In this document: in pieces, positions 44,178 through 51,525 of the stretch
Layout: every line of letters starts with the position of its first letter
How positions within the stretch are numbered: position 1 is the first letter of the stretch
Assembly (NCBI GenBank): GCA_039033415.1
Contig: JBCCCR010000038.1
Coordinates: 1-63,007 of the forward strand
Source: Pseudomonadota bacterium
GTDB lineage: Bacteria; Pseudomonadota; Gammaproteobacteria; Xanthomonadales; SZUA-38
Direction: 5' to 3'
Length of the DNA: 63,007 bases
Made by a program: the position numbers and the translations under genes
The notes under the pieces: generated by a model
Database searches by the model: none
Told to the model about the DNA's origin: nothing
What the model saw: the letters and a program-made list of their open reading frames with translations, nothing else

Positions 44178-44945
44178 ATGACCACGGCCAGCCACAACAT
44201 CCTCCGCGCGGCGCCTGCACTGCTGGCGCTGTTGCTTTGTCAGCCGGCAGCGGCACGTACGCTGCAGGAAATCACCGAATCGTATCCGCTGGAAACCGGC
44301 GGCAGCATCAGCCTGGACAACATCAACGGCGATATCGAGCTGAAGTCCTGGGACGAATCCCGCGTCCAGGTGAACTACCGCATCACCGGTAAATCGGAAA
44401 AAGCGCTCGAGCGAATCCGGGTCAAGATCAAAGCCGACCCCAATCATCTGCGGATCGACACGATCCACTCGAAGTCCAACAGCTGGTGGGGATCCGGTGA
44501 CGGTGGCTCGGTCTCGTACGAGCTGATGGTGCCAACCGGCGCTCGCCTTCGCAGCATTGAGACGGTGAACGGTTCGATCTCTATCGAAGGAGTGACCGGT
44601 GAGGTGGACGCTGAAACCGTCAACGGCAGCATCGAGGTCAGCGGGATCGAATCCGACGCCAAACTCTCAACCGTCAACGGCCGGGTAGAGGCGCAGCTGG
44701 ATCGTCTGAATTCCGATCAGCGGGTGTCGCTGGAGTCGGTCAACGGCCAGATTATTGTGTATATGCCTGACAATGCCGACGTGGAGATCCGTGCTGAAAC
44801 GGTCCACGGCCAGCTTCGTAACGACTTCAACCTGCCCGTCGAGAAAGGCATGGTTGGGAAGGACCTGCGAGGCCGGCTGGGTTCAGGCGGCGGACGTCTG
44901 ACGCTCGACACCGTTAATGGATCGATCAACATCCGACGGAACTGA
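44178..44945 (+). CDS. Exported DUF4097-type beta-repeat protein
   Basis: 255 aa. Signal peptide about 1-27 (AAAR). At least six repeats of about 20 residues have the motif (E/D)(T/S/N)(V/I)(N/H)G, as in SLDNINGDIEL, ETVNGSISIEGV, ETVNGSIEVSGI, STVNGRVEAQL, ESVNGQIIVYM, ETVHGQLRNDF and DTVNGSINIRR. They predict a right-handed parallel beta-helix or ladder, as in the DUF4097/adhesin-like family. These are often envelope-stress proteins in Proteobacteria. AGGGA precedes the ATG by 3 bases. Bidirectional terminator at 44986. Confidence 0.9.
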   Translation: MTTASHNILRAAPALLALLLCQPAAARTLQEITESYPLETGGSISLDNINGDIELKSWDESRVQVNYRITGKSEKALERIRVKIKADPNHLRIDTIHSKSNSWWGSGDGGSVSYELMVPTGARLRSIETVNGSISIEGVTGEVDAETVNGSIEVSGIESDAKLSTVNGRVEAQLDRLNSDQRVSLESVNGQIIVYMPDNADVEIRAETVHGQLRNDFNLPVEKGMVGKDLRGRLGSGGGRLTLDTVNGSINIRRN

Positions 44946-44985
44946 CTCAACGCGATTCTGCGCGAAAACATACGCGCTAAACGAA

Positions 44986-45015
44986 AACGGCGCTGCCAAG
45001 GCAGCGCCGTTTTTT
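44986..45015. terminator. Bidirectional intrinsic terminator
   Basis: A perfect 12-bp stem, AACGGCGCTGCC / GGCAGCGCCGTT (44986-45011), with A-run on the left and T-run on the right. It serves the convergent DUF4097 and lipoprotein genes. Confidence 0.95.
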
Positions 45016-45033
45016 GTGGCGCTGGGTAACGGC

Positions 45034-45348
45034 TTACCCGTCGCCACCACAGTCCGCGCAGCCCACACCGCGACCCATGTTGCGTCCCATGGCACGCTGG
45101 GTTCGCTGTGCATCTGAATTCCACTCATCGCGGGTCCGGCAAACCTTGACCACCCGGTTTGAACCGATCGGCTTTTCCCTTTTGCATACCAGGCGCCGAC
45201 CGTCACTGGTCGATTCCGTATCCTGTTCAGCGACGAGCTGCTTCTCGGTTTCCGTGGTCGACGCTGATGCATCAGCAACCTCACCGCCACTGGAGGCACA
45301 GCCCACCAGCCATGTGGCACATATGAGCACCAGCAGTTGCGTTTTCAT
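45034..45348 (-). CDS. Small lipoprotein
   Basis: 104 aa. Signal with lipobox WLVGCASS (cysteine about 17). The mature region has a polar linker (about 18-45), then a cysteine-containing part with DGRRLVCKREKPIGSNRVVKVCRTRDEWNS and a C-terminal GCADCGGDG motif. VCKREKPIGSN...VCRT is seen in small uncharacterised lipoproteins of proteobacteria, where the two cysteines probably form a disulfide. The CADC end could bind a metal or form a second disulfide. Function unknown. Shares a bidirectional terminator with the gene to the left. Confidence 0.85.
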   Translation of the reverse strand: MKTQLLVLICATWLVGCASSGGEVADASASTTETEKQLVAEQDTESTSDGRRLVCKREKPIGSNRVVKVCRTRDEWNSDAQRTQRAMGRNMGRGVGCADCGGDG

Positions 45349-45376
45349 GATTTTGGCTCCCTTAACCCGCAGTTTT

Positions 45377-45421
45377 ACGAAAGTGTTCGTATAGTCGTGG
45401 ATCGACTGTTCGTTGTCAACG
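45377..45421. promoter_or_regulatory. Three short palindromes in a divergent promoter region
   Basis: ACGAA-AGTG-TTCGT (45377-45390), GTCG-N5-CGAC (45394-45406) and CGTTG-T-CAACG (45411-45421) lie between the divergent lipoprotein and aldo/keto reductase genes. They could be operator sites; no regulator gene is adjacent. Confidence 0.3.
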
Positions 45422-45472
45422 ATCTGGTATGGTGTCCGTCATGTTGTGTACCTCGCGTGATCCCAAATCGCT

Positions 45473-46378
45473 ATGCATCGCCGACGCCTGCTAGGCGGCG
45501 CGCTTGCCGCGCTGGGCGCCTACGCCGCGGGGCCGGCCAGCGCGGTGATCAGCAGACCGATGGGAACCAGCGGCCAATCGCTGCCGGTGATCGGTATGGG
45601 TACCTGGCAAACCTTCGATGTACCGCCGAACGATCCCTCGCTGACACAGCTCCGCCAGGTGCTGTCGGCCTTCTACGAGGGCGGCGGCCGCATGGTGGAC
45701 ACCAGTCCAATGTACGGCCGCTCGGAAGCGATGCTGGGCAGCATCGCGCGACAGCTGAAAATCTCAGACGAGCTGTTCTACGCGACAAAGGTCTGGACCG
45801 AAGGCAAAGATGCCGGCGAGCGCCAGATGGATACCTCGGCCAAACTACTCCATCGACAAACCATTGACCTGATGCAGGTACACAACCTGCTGGATCTAAG
45901 AACGCAGCTGGCCTCGATTCGTCAGCGTCGTGAACTGGGCCGGATTCGGTATGTCGGCGTGACCCACTATCAGTCTAGCGCCCACCAGCGACTCGCTCAG
46001 GTGCTGCGCGATGAGACGCTCGATTTTGTGCAGGTGAACTACTCCGTGGTCAATCCGGCGGCAGCCGAAACGGTATTCCCCGTGGCGGCAGATCGGGGGG
46101 TGGCCGTGATTGTCAATCGACCCTTTGAAGGCGGCGCCGTGTTTCGGCGCCTCGCGTCACTGCCGCTGCCGCCCTGGGCCCAGGAATACGAATGTGCCAG
46201 CTGGCCCGAGCTGATGCTGAAGTATGTTGTCGGCCACGAGGCGGTCACCGTGGCAATCCCCGCAACCTCCAACCCTGACCACATGGCGCAGAACATTCGC
46301 GCCTGCCAGGGTGAAGCGGTGACGGGTCAACGCCGACGCAAACTCGGGGAGCAGCTCAGGCGCGCGCTCGACGGCTAA
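45473..46378 (+). CDS. Exported aldo/keto reductase-family protein
   Basis: 301 aa. The N-terminus MHRRRLLGGALAALGAYAAG looks like a twin-arginine signal, fitting a cofactor-bound protein exported folded. The AKR barrel is visible: GMGTWQTFD (strand 1), D and Y of the tetrad in VDTSPMYGRSEAML, K in ATKVW, H in LMQVHNL, then YVGVTHYQ, DFVQVNYSVVN and the nucleotide loop region IPATSNPDHMAQN. The barrel is somewhat divergent, and whether it still binds NADPH in the periplasm is open. Stand-alone gene, 63 bases ahead of the beta-CASP gene. Confidence 0.9.
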   Translation: MHRRRLLGGALAALGAYAAGPASAVISRPMGTSGQSLPVIGMGTWQTFDVPPNDPSLTQLRQVLSAFYEGGGRMVDTSPMYGRSEAMLGSIARQLKISDELFYATKVWTEGKDAGERQMDTSAKLLHRQTIDLMQVHNLLDLRTQLASIRQRRELGRIRYVGVTHYQSSAHQRLAQVLRDETLDFVQVNYSVVNPAAAETVFPVAADRGVAVIVNRPFEGGAVFRRLASLPLPPWAQEYECASWPELMLKYVVGHEAVTVAIPATSNPDHMAQNIRACQGEAVTGQRRRKLGEQLRRALDG

Positions 46379-46441
46379 GGCGCCGTGACGCGGCCCCCAG
46401 CCGCCAAAAGAAAAACGTCCTTAAAACAACAGGGAAAGCCC

Positions 46442-47827
46442 ATGCAACTGGAATTTTTCGGCGCCGCCGGCGAGGTCACCGGCTCGTGCCACATCCTCCG
46501 TGCCGGTCAACACCAGATCCTGCTCGATTGCGGCATGATTCAGGGCGGCAAGAAAAATAACCTGCGCAACCACGACCCCTTTCCCTTCGATCCAGCGGCC
46601 ATCGACGCAGTGGTTCTGAGCCATGCCCATATCGATCATTCGGGCCGACTGCCGCTGCTGGTAAAGCGGGGTTTCTCGGGCCCAATCTACGCCCAAAACG
46701 CCAGCCGGGATCTCACCAAGATCCTGCTTGCCGACAGCGCGTTCCTCCAGGAGATGGAGGCGGAACGCATCAACCGGAAACGCCGCCGCAAGGGCAAGCC
46801 ACTCCACAGCCCGCTCTATCGGCAGTCCGATGCCCAGGAAACGGTGCACCTGCTCAGCGGCCAACGCTATCGCGAATGGTTCGAACCGGCACCCGGCATC
46901 CGCGCCCGCTATCTGGATGCCGGGCACATCATGGGGTCCGCCGTTGTTGAGGTGGAGGTTCAGACCGGGGATCAACCCAAGCGCCTGGTCTTCAGCGGCG
47001 ACCTCGGCCAGTACGACACGCCTATTTTGCGCGACCCGGTATCGCCGGACTCAGCCGACGTGGTGCTCATGGAGTCCACCTACGGCAACCGAAACCACCG
47101 CGATCGCAGCCAAACTATTGAGGAGATCGGCGAGATTATTGCCGCCGCGCGGGCCGATCGCGGCAACATCATGATCCCGGCCTTTGCGGTCGGTCGGTCA
47201 CAGGAGATTCTCTTTCAGCTGGGTCAACACTACCAGGAGTGGGGCATCGATCGCTGGCGGGTGTTTCTCGACAGCCCGCTGGCCATCGAAGCGAGCGACA
47301 TCTACTGGAACTACCCTCACCTCTATGACGAAGAGGCGAAAGAGCTGGTCAAGATCAGCCAGATGCCGCCGCTGCCGAACCTGCAGCTATCGCGAAGCCG
47401 GGAAGATTCCCAGGCGCTCAACCGGATCGAGAGCGGCGCCATATTTATTGCCGGCAGCGGGATGTGTACCGGCGGCCGCATCATGCATCACCTGAAACAC
47501 AACCTGTGGCGCCCGCAGTGCCACGTTATTTTTGTTGGCTTCCAGGCGCCCGGCAGCCTGGGCCGGCAGATCATCGACGGTCGCGACTACGTGAAAATCC
47601 ACGGCCAGAGCATCCGCGTTGCCGCCAAGGTTCACACGGTGGGCGGGCTCTCCGCTCATGCCGATCAGGGCGACCTGCTGCGCTGGTACCAGGGCATCAG
47701 CAATCGGCCGCCGGTCTACCTGGTTCACGGTGAGCCGGAGCCGGGCGACGATTTTGCCGCCCATCTCAAACATCACACCGGCGTTGAGGCCCAGGTCAGC
47801 CGACCCGGCATGGTGATCGATCTCTAG
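46442..47827 (+). CDS. Metallo-beta-lactamase-fold beta-CASP nuclease
   Basis: 461 aa from the ATG at 46442, which has AGGGAAA 5 bases upstream; the frame is open 57 bases further. Metal-binding motif SHAHIDHSGRLP, an extra H in DAGHIMGSA, D in FSGDLGQYD, then the beta-CASP domain (PAFAVGRSQEILF, AGSGMCTGGRIMHHLKH) and the C-terminal KVHTVGGLSAHADQ. This is the RNA-processing exonuclease/CPSF73-like group found in many bacteria. Probably acts in RNA maturation or decay. It is 12 bases from the convergent radical SAM gene. Confidence 0.93.
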   Translation: MQLEFFGAAGEVTGSCHILRAGQHQILLDCGMIQGGKKNNLRNHDPFPFDPAAIDAVVLSHAHIDHSGRLPLLVKRGFSGPIYAQNASRDLTKILLADSAFLQEMEAERINRKRRRKGKPLHSPLYRQSDAQETVHLLSGQRYREWFEPAPGIRARYLDAGHIMGSAVVEVEVQTGDQPKRLVFSGDLGQYDTPILRDPVSPDSADVVLMESTYGNRNHRDRSQTIEEIGEIIAAARADRGNIMIPAFAVGRSQEILFQLGQHYQEWGIDRWRVFLDSPLAIEASDIYWNYPHLYDEEAKELVKISQMPPLPNLQLSRSREDSQALNRIESGAIFIAGSGMCTGGRIMHHLKHNLWRPQCHVIFVGFQAPGSLGRQIIDGRDYVKIHGQSIRVAAKVHTVGGLSAHADQGDLLRWYQGISNRPPVYLVHGEPEPGDDFAAHLKHHTGVEAQVSRPGMVIDL

Positions 47828-47839
47828 CGTCCCGCGACG

Positions 47840-48877
47840 TTAAATCGCGAGCGAAAGCTGGTCGCCCGCCTCTGGCGGCGGCCGGAACTGGGAGGTGTCG
47901 AGCGTCACGTCCCGAGCGCTCAGCCCGGCATTGCGCTGAGCCCGCGCAAAGCGCTGGGCAAAGAGATCGGCAAACGGGCCCTGCCCTCGCATGCGCCGCC
48001 CGAATCCACCTCGATAGACTTCGCCACCGTGGCACTGACGCAGCAGGTTCATCACCGCCAGCCGTCGATTGGGATAGTGCTCCCCCAGCCATTCGGCAAA
48101 CAGCGATTCGAGCTCAGCCGGGAGCCTCAGCAGGATGTAGCCCGCTGACACGGCGCCCGCCTCTCGGCTGGCGCTCAGAATGGCTTCCATCTCGTGTTCG
48201 GTGATTTTTGGAATGACCGGCGCGACCATCACGCTCACCGGAATGCCGGCGTCCGTAAGCTCCCGAATCACGTTCAGCCTAACCTGGGCGGACGCCGCCC
48301 GGGGCTCCAGCAGGCGCTTTGTCTCGGCCGTCAGCGACGTGATGCTGATCGCCACCTGCGCCAGGTTGCGCCTGGCCATCTCCGCCAGCAGCGCCTTATC
48401 GCGCAGGATTAAACTGCTTTTGGTGATCACGCTGACGGGCTGGGAGAATCGATTCATCACCTTCAGCAGCTGGCGGGTGATGCCCATACGCTTTTCCGCC
48501 GGCTGGTAGGCGTCGGTGCTGGCGCCGAGCGCGATAACCTTGCACCGATACGATGGCGCCCGAAGCTCGTGCTCCAGCCGCTGCGGCGCCTGGGGCTTGG
48601 CGAAAATCTGAGTTTCGAAATCCAATCCCGGCGACAGGCCGAGGTAGGCGTGCCCGGGCCGAGCGTAGCAGTAGATGCAGCCGTGCTCGCAGCCTCGATA
48701 GGGGTTGATCGACAGATCGAACGGAATGTCCGGCGAGCTGTTACGCGTGATGATCGTGCGGCTGGGCTCGGTGCGAACCTGAGTGGCGATCCGATCCAGC
48801 GGCGGCGCCGGGTCGGGCCGGGTGACCTGGAGGTTAAATCGACCTGCGGGGTTAGATACAGCGCCACGACCTTTCAT
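47840..48877 (-). CDS. Radical SAM protein, PA0069/SplB-like
   Basis: 345 aa from the ATG at 48877. Radical SAM cysteines are in NPYRGCEHGCIYCYARPGH (CxxxCxxC). The context TEPSRTIITRNSSPDIPFDLSINPYRG and ETQIFAKPQAPQRLEHEL is that of the PA0069/Rv2578c family, relatives of spore photoproduct lyase. Function in the family is not established; DNA repair has been proposed from the relation to SplB. A near-perfect LexA box overlaps the promoter and would cover the alternative upstream ATG (48898), so that start is probably not used. The transcript would begin at or next to ATG 48877 and is likely leaderless. Confidence 0.93.
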   Translation of the reverse strand: MKGRGAVSNPAGRFNLQVTRPDPAPPLDRIATQVRTEPSRTIITRNSSPDIPFDLSINPYRGCEHGCIYCYARPGHAYLGLSPGLDFETQIFAKPQAPQRLEHELRAPSYRCKVIALGASTDAYQPAEKRMGITRQLLKVMNRFSQPVSVITKSSLILRDKALLAEMARRNLAQVAISITSLTAETKRLLEPRAASAQVRLNVIRELTDAGIPVSVMVAPVIPKITEHEMEAILSASREAGAVSAGYILLRLPAELESLFAEWLGEHYPNRRLAVMNLLRQCHGGEVYRGGFGRRMRGQGPFADLFAQRFARAQRNAGLSARDVTLDTSQFRPPPEAGDQLSLAI

Positions 48878-48884
48878 GGGATTT

Positions 48885-48913
48885 ACAATACTGTACATTT
48901 ATACAGCATTCAA
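48885..48913 (-). promoter_or_regulatory. SOS promoter: LexA box inside sigma70 spacer
   Basis: CTGT-N8-ACAG (48891-48906), in a 20-bp context close to the E. coli-type LexA consensus (TACTGTAT...ACAGTA). On the minus strand it exactly fills the 17-base spacer between TTGAAT (-35, 48908-48913) and TATTGT (-10, 48885-48890). LexA bound here would block the promoter of the radical SAM gene. Transcription start is predicted near 48878, at the ATG. Confidence 0.85.
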
Positions 48914-48927
48914 CCCAAAGGCCGTGG

Positions 48928-48947
48928 GAGGGGGCCGCAGCCCCCTC
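48928..48947 (-). terminator. GC-rich hairpin after the peroxiredoxin gene
   Basis: GAGGGGGC-CGCA-GCCCCCTC, a perfect 8-bp stem 10 bases beyond the stop at 48958. No T-run follows on the minus strand. It may insulate the SOS promoter from read-through. Confidence 0.5.
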
Positions 48948-48957
48948 GAAGTGCACG

Positions 48958-49614
48958 TTACCGCTGCATTTTCAGCGTAAATCCCGACAGGTTGCTGGCC
49001 GCTGCGAGCAGCACGTCCGGGTGCAGTCGCACCTTATAGTCCGGATTCACGTAGCTGAACTTGATGATGCCGTCGGTATCGACAATAAACACCGCCGGTG
49101 CCGGCAGCTGACGGTGTTTGAAGCCGGAGATCTCCTCCAGGTCGTACTCATACTGCTTCATTCTCTTATAGGTTTCGTCATCCACCCGAAACGCGATGCC
49201 GAACGCCTCAGCGATTTTGGAGTCGCCATCCGACGCGAGGAGGTAGCTCGGCTGATCCTGTTCGTCAGCCAGCGCCTCAGCCAGCAGCTCCGGCCGGTCA
49301 GGGCTGATGAACACCACGTCCTGGTTCATCGCGGCCATCTCTTCCTCGATCTCCCGCAGCTTTGACCAGTAAAGGTTGCAGAACGGGCACCAGCCGCCGC
49401 GATAGAAGATGAGCACCGCCGGCCGCTCCATGTCCGCAGGATCGAGGGTAAAGGTATCGCCGCTCGCTGTGGTAGCCGAGAAAGCCGGCGCCGTCAGGCC
49501 CGGCAGCAGCGGCTTGACGTCAGCCGCGTCGGTGGGAACCTGCGCCTGAGCAGACGTCAGGGCGGCCAGCAGCAGCAGCGACGCCGCGACGATGAATGAG
49601 GATGTGGGTTTCAT
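48958..49614 (-). CDS. Exported peroxiredoxin-like thioredoxin-fold protein
   Basis: About 218 aa from the ATG at 49614 (AGGAA upstream; an earlier ATG at 49656 lacks a good site). Signal peptide about 1-25 (AQAQ). AhpC/TSA-type fold, with RPAVLIFYRGGWCPFCNLYWSKLREIE (residues about 63-89) carrying a CxxC at WCPFC rather than the single cysteine of classical Prx. The following VVFISPDRPELL and PAPAVFIVDTDGIIKFSYVNPDYKVR are family features. A periplasmic thiol peroxidase or reductase is likely. Confidence 0.92.
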   Translation of the reverse strand: MKPTSSFIVAASLLLLAALTSAQAQVPTDAADVKPLLPGLTAPAFSATTASGDTFTLDPADMERPAVLIFYRGGWCPFCNLYWSKLREIEEEMAAMNQDVVFISPDRPELLAEALADEQDQPSYLLASDGDSKIAEAFGIAFRVDDETYKRMKQYEYDLEEISGFKHRQLPAPAVFIVDTDGIIKFSYVNPDYKVRLHPDVLLAAASNLSGFTLKMQR

Positions 49615-49690
49615 TAAGAATTCCTGATTGTTGTGGTGAAACAAACCGTGGTCCACGGGGTATCCGCAGTAGACCCGGCAACGGCCACTT

Positions 49691-51343
49691 TTATTGCGCC
49701 AAAAAAGCGACGGGCTGCTTGTGGTCCTCAGCGAGCGCCGCGGCGTAGCGTTGCTCCACCTGATGTCGACGCACCTTTAAGGTGGGCGTCAGCAAACCGT
49801 TACTCGTGTCCCAGGTTTCGCCAACCACCAAAATCCGGCCGATCTTTGCGTGCGATTCCAGAGTCTCGTTCAGCTCCTTGCGGGTTTGATCGAGACTTTC
49901 CGCCAGGGCCTCCCGAGACTCATCCGCCGCGCTTTCCGCGAGTACCACCAGCGCCACGGGCTGCGTCATGCCCGATCCCACCAAACACACCAGCTCAACA
50001 AACGGATTACGACCCAGCCGGCCCTCGATCGGCACCGGCGCCACGTATTTGCCTTTGGCGGTCTTAAAGATCTCCTTTACGCGCCCCGTAATCCGGACGT
50101 AGCCGTCGGCATCGATGTTAGCGCGGTCGCCGGTCTTGAAGAATCCGTCGTCCGTGAAACTCTCGGCGGTTTTCTCCGGATCGTTCCAGTATTCGGTCAT
50201 CGCTGTAACGGTTTTGATCTGCAGCTCACCCTCTTCACTCAGGCGCAGCTCGGTGCCGGGACACGCCCTGCCGATCGTGCCACGGCGGATCTCCCCGCCA
50301 AAGGGCAGCAGCGTGCCGTAGGCAAACGTTTCGGTCATGCCCCAGCCTTCGGACAGAGGCATATCGAGCGCTTCCCACCAGTCGAGCAGCGAGCCGGCGA
50401 TCGGCGCGGATCCGCTCATAAACCAGCGCGAATGCTCCAGGCCCATCTGGCGCCGGATTCGTTGTTTGATCACACCGCTGATGATCGGCAGCTTCAGCAG
50501 CAGCGCCAGGCGCTGGGCGGGCAGCTTATCCAGCACCTGCAGCTGAAAAATTTTCCACAGACGCGGCACCGAACCAAAAAAGGTCGGTCGGCACTCTTTT
50601 AATGCGTCGATAAAGCGATCAACTGAATGGACAAACCACAGCTGCCCCTGATGCACGATCGAGGAAGCCTCCACATAGGACCGCTCGGTGCAGTGAGCCA
50701 GCGGGAGGTAGGAGAGCAGTCGATCCTCAGGGCCAAAGTCGAGCGCTCTGCCAATCTGGTCGCCGGCGTACAGGAAGCTTTGGTAGGTGTGCACCGCACC
50801 TTTCGGTTTGCCGGTGCTGCCGGAGGTATACAGAAGCGTCATGACGTCGTCGGGCGCCGGCACAAAGCTTTCGGCCAGCGGTTCATGCTGATCGAGCAGG
50901 TCCTGCCACTGATACTGGCAGTCGAGGGTCGGGTAAGGAAACGCGATGCGAACCACCTCCGGGCCGATACCTGCGTCCTGCTCTTCCGGATGGTCGAGCT
51001 TGCCCACAAACACCGCCCGGCTGCCTGAGTCTTCCAGCGTGTGGCGCGTGGTGCTCTCGCTGGCCGAGGAGTAGATCGGCACAGAGATGTAGCCCCCGAC
51101 CATCAGCGCGAGATCAGCGATGATCCACTCAGCGCAGTTGCGCGAAAAAATGGCGATCCGGTCGCCGGGCTCGAAACCCATCGCGCGCAGGGCGCTGGCC
51201 AGCCGGCGCGCCTGGTCGGCGCAGTCACCCCAGGTAAAAACCCGGGTGCCATCATCCGACGGCTGATGAAGATACGGCTGTTGAGGGCACTCGCTTTCGT
51301 ATCGGTAGAGGTAGGCCTGCGGGGTCGTCAACTGATCGGGCAT
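49691..51343 (-). CDS. AMP-forming long-chain acyl-CoA synthetase
   Basis: 550 aa, AMP-binding superfamily. P-loop-like motif TLLYTSGSTGKPKGAVHTY (about residues 172-190), A5 motif GWGMTE, TGDRANIDADGYVRITGRVKE (A7/A8 with the adenylation hinge), and PIEGRLGRNPFVELVCLVGSG. The C-terminal SNGLLTPTLKVRR matches the FadD15/long-chain group. It activates fatty acids to acyl-CoA. It is divergent from the TonB-dependent receptor; whether the two are functionally linked is unknown. Confidence 0.94.
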   Translation of the reverse strand: MPDQLTTPQAYLYRYESECPQQPYLHQPSDDGTRVFTWGDCADQARRLASALRAMGFEPGDRIAIFSRNCAEWIIADLALMVGGYISVPIYSSASESTTRHTLEDSGSRAVFVGKLDHPEEQDAGIGPEVVRIAFPYPTLDCQYQWQDLLDQHEPLAESFVPAPDDVMTLLYTSGSTGKPKGAVHTYQSFLYAGDQIGRALDFGPEDRLLSYLPLAHCTERSYVEASSIVHQGQLWFVHSVDRFIDALKECRPTFFGSVPRLWKIFQLQVLDKLPAQRLALLLKLPIISGVIKQRIRRQMGLEHSRWFMSGSAPIAGSLLDWWEALDMPLSEGWGMTETFAYGTLLPFGGEIRRGTIGRACPGTELRLSEEGELQIKTVTAMTEYWNDPEKTAESFTDDGFFKTGDRANIDADGYVRITGRVKEIFKTAKGKYVAPVPIEGRLGRNPFVELVCLVGSGMTQPVALVVLAESAADESREALAESLDQTRKELNETLESHAKIGRILVVGETWDTSNGLLTPTLKVRRHQVEQRYAAALAEDHKQPVAFLAQ

Positions 51344-51525
51344 AGGGCTGCGCTCCGTGTCTGGCTGCCGGTGGGGGCCGTATCTTACCGCGGCTGGCGC
51401 AAGGTTTCGGCCTCACCCGCTGCGTTGACGCTCTCCGAGGGGCTCACGCAAATTCAAACGGTAGTACAAAAAACCCAACATTTAGCGTATAAGGGGCGCA
51501 CTGACCACAATCCCAGGAGGGGACC

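Noticed and set aside
48878-48898. Upstream ATG (48898) as start of the radical SAM gene
   Set aside because: It lies inside the predicted LexA box and upstream of the -10 element, so it would not be on the transcript.
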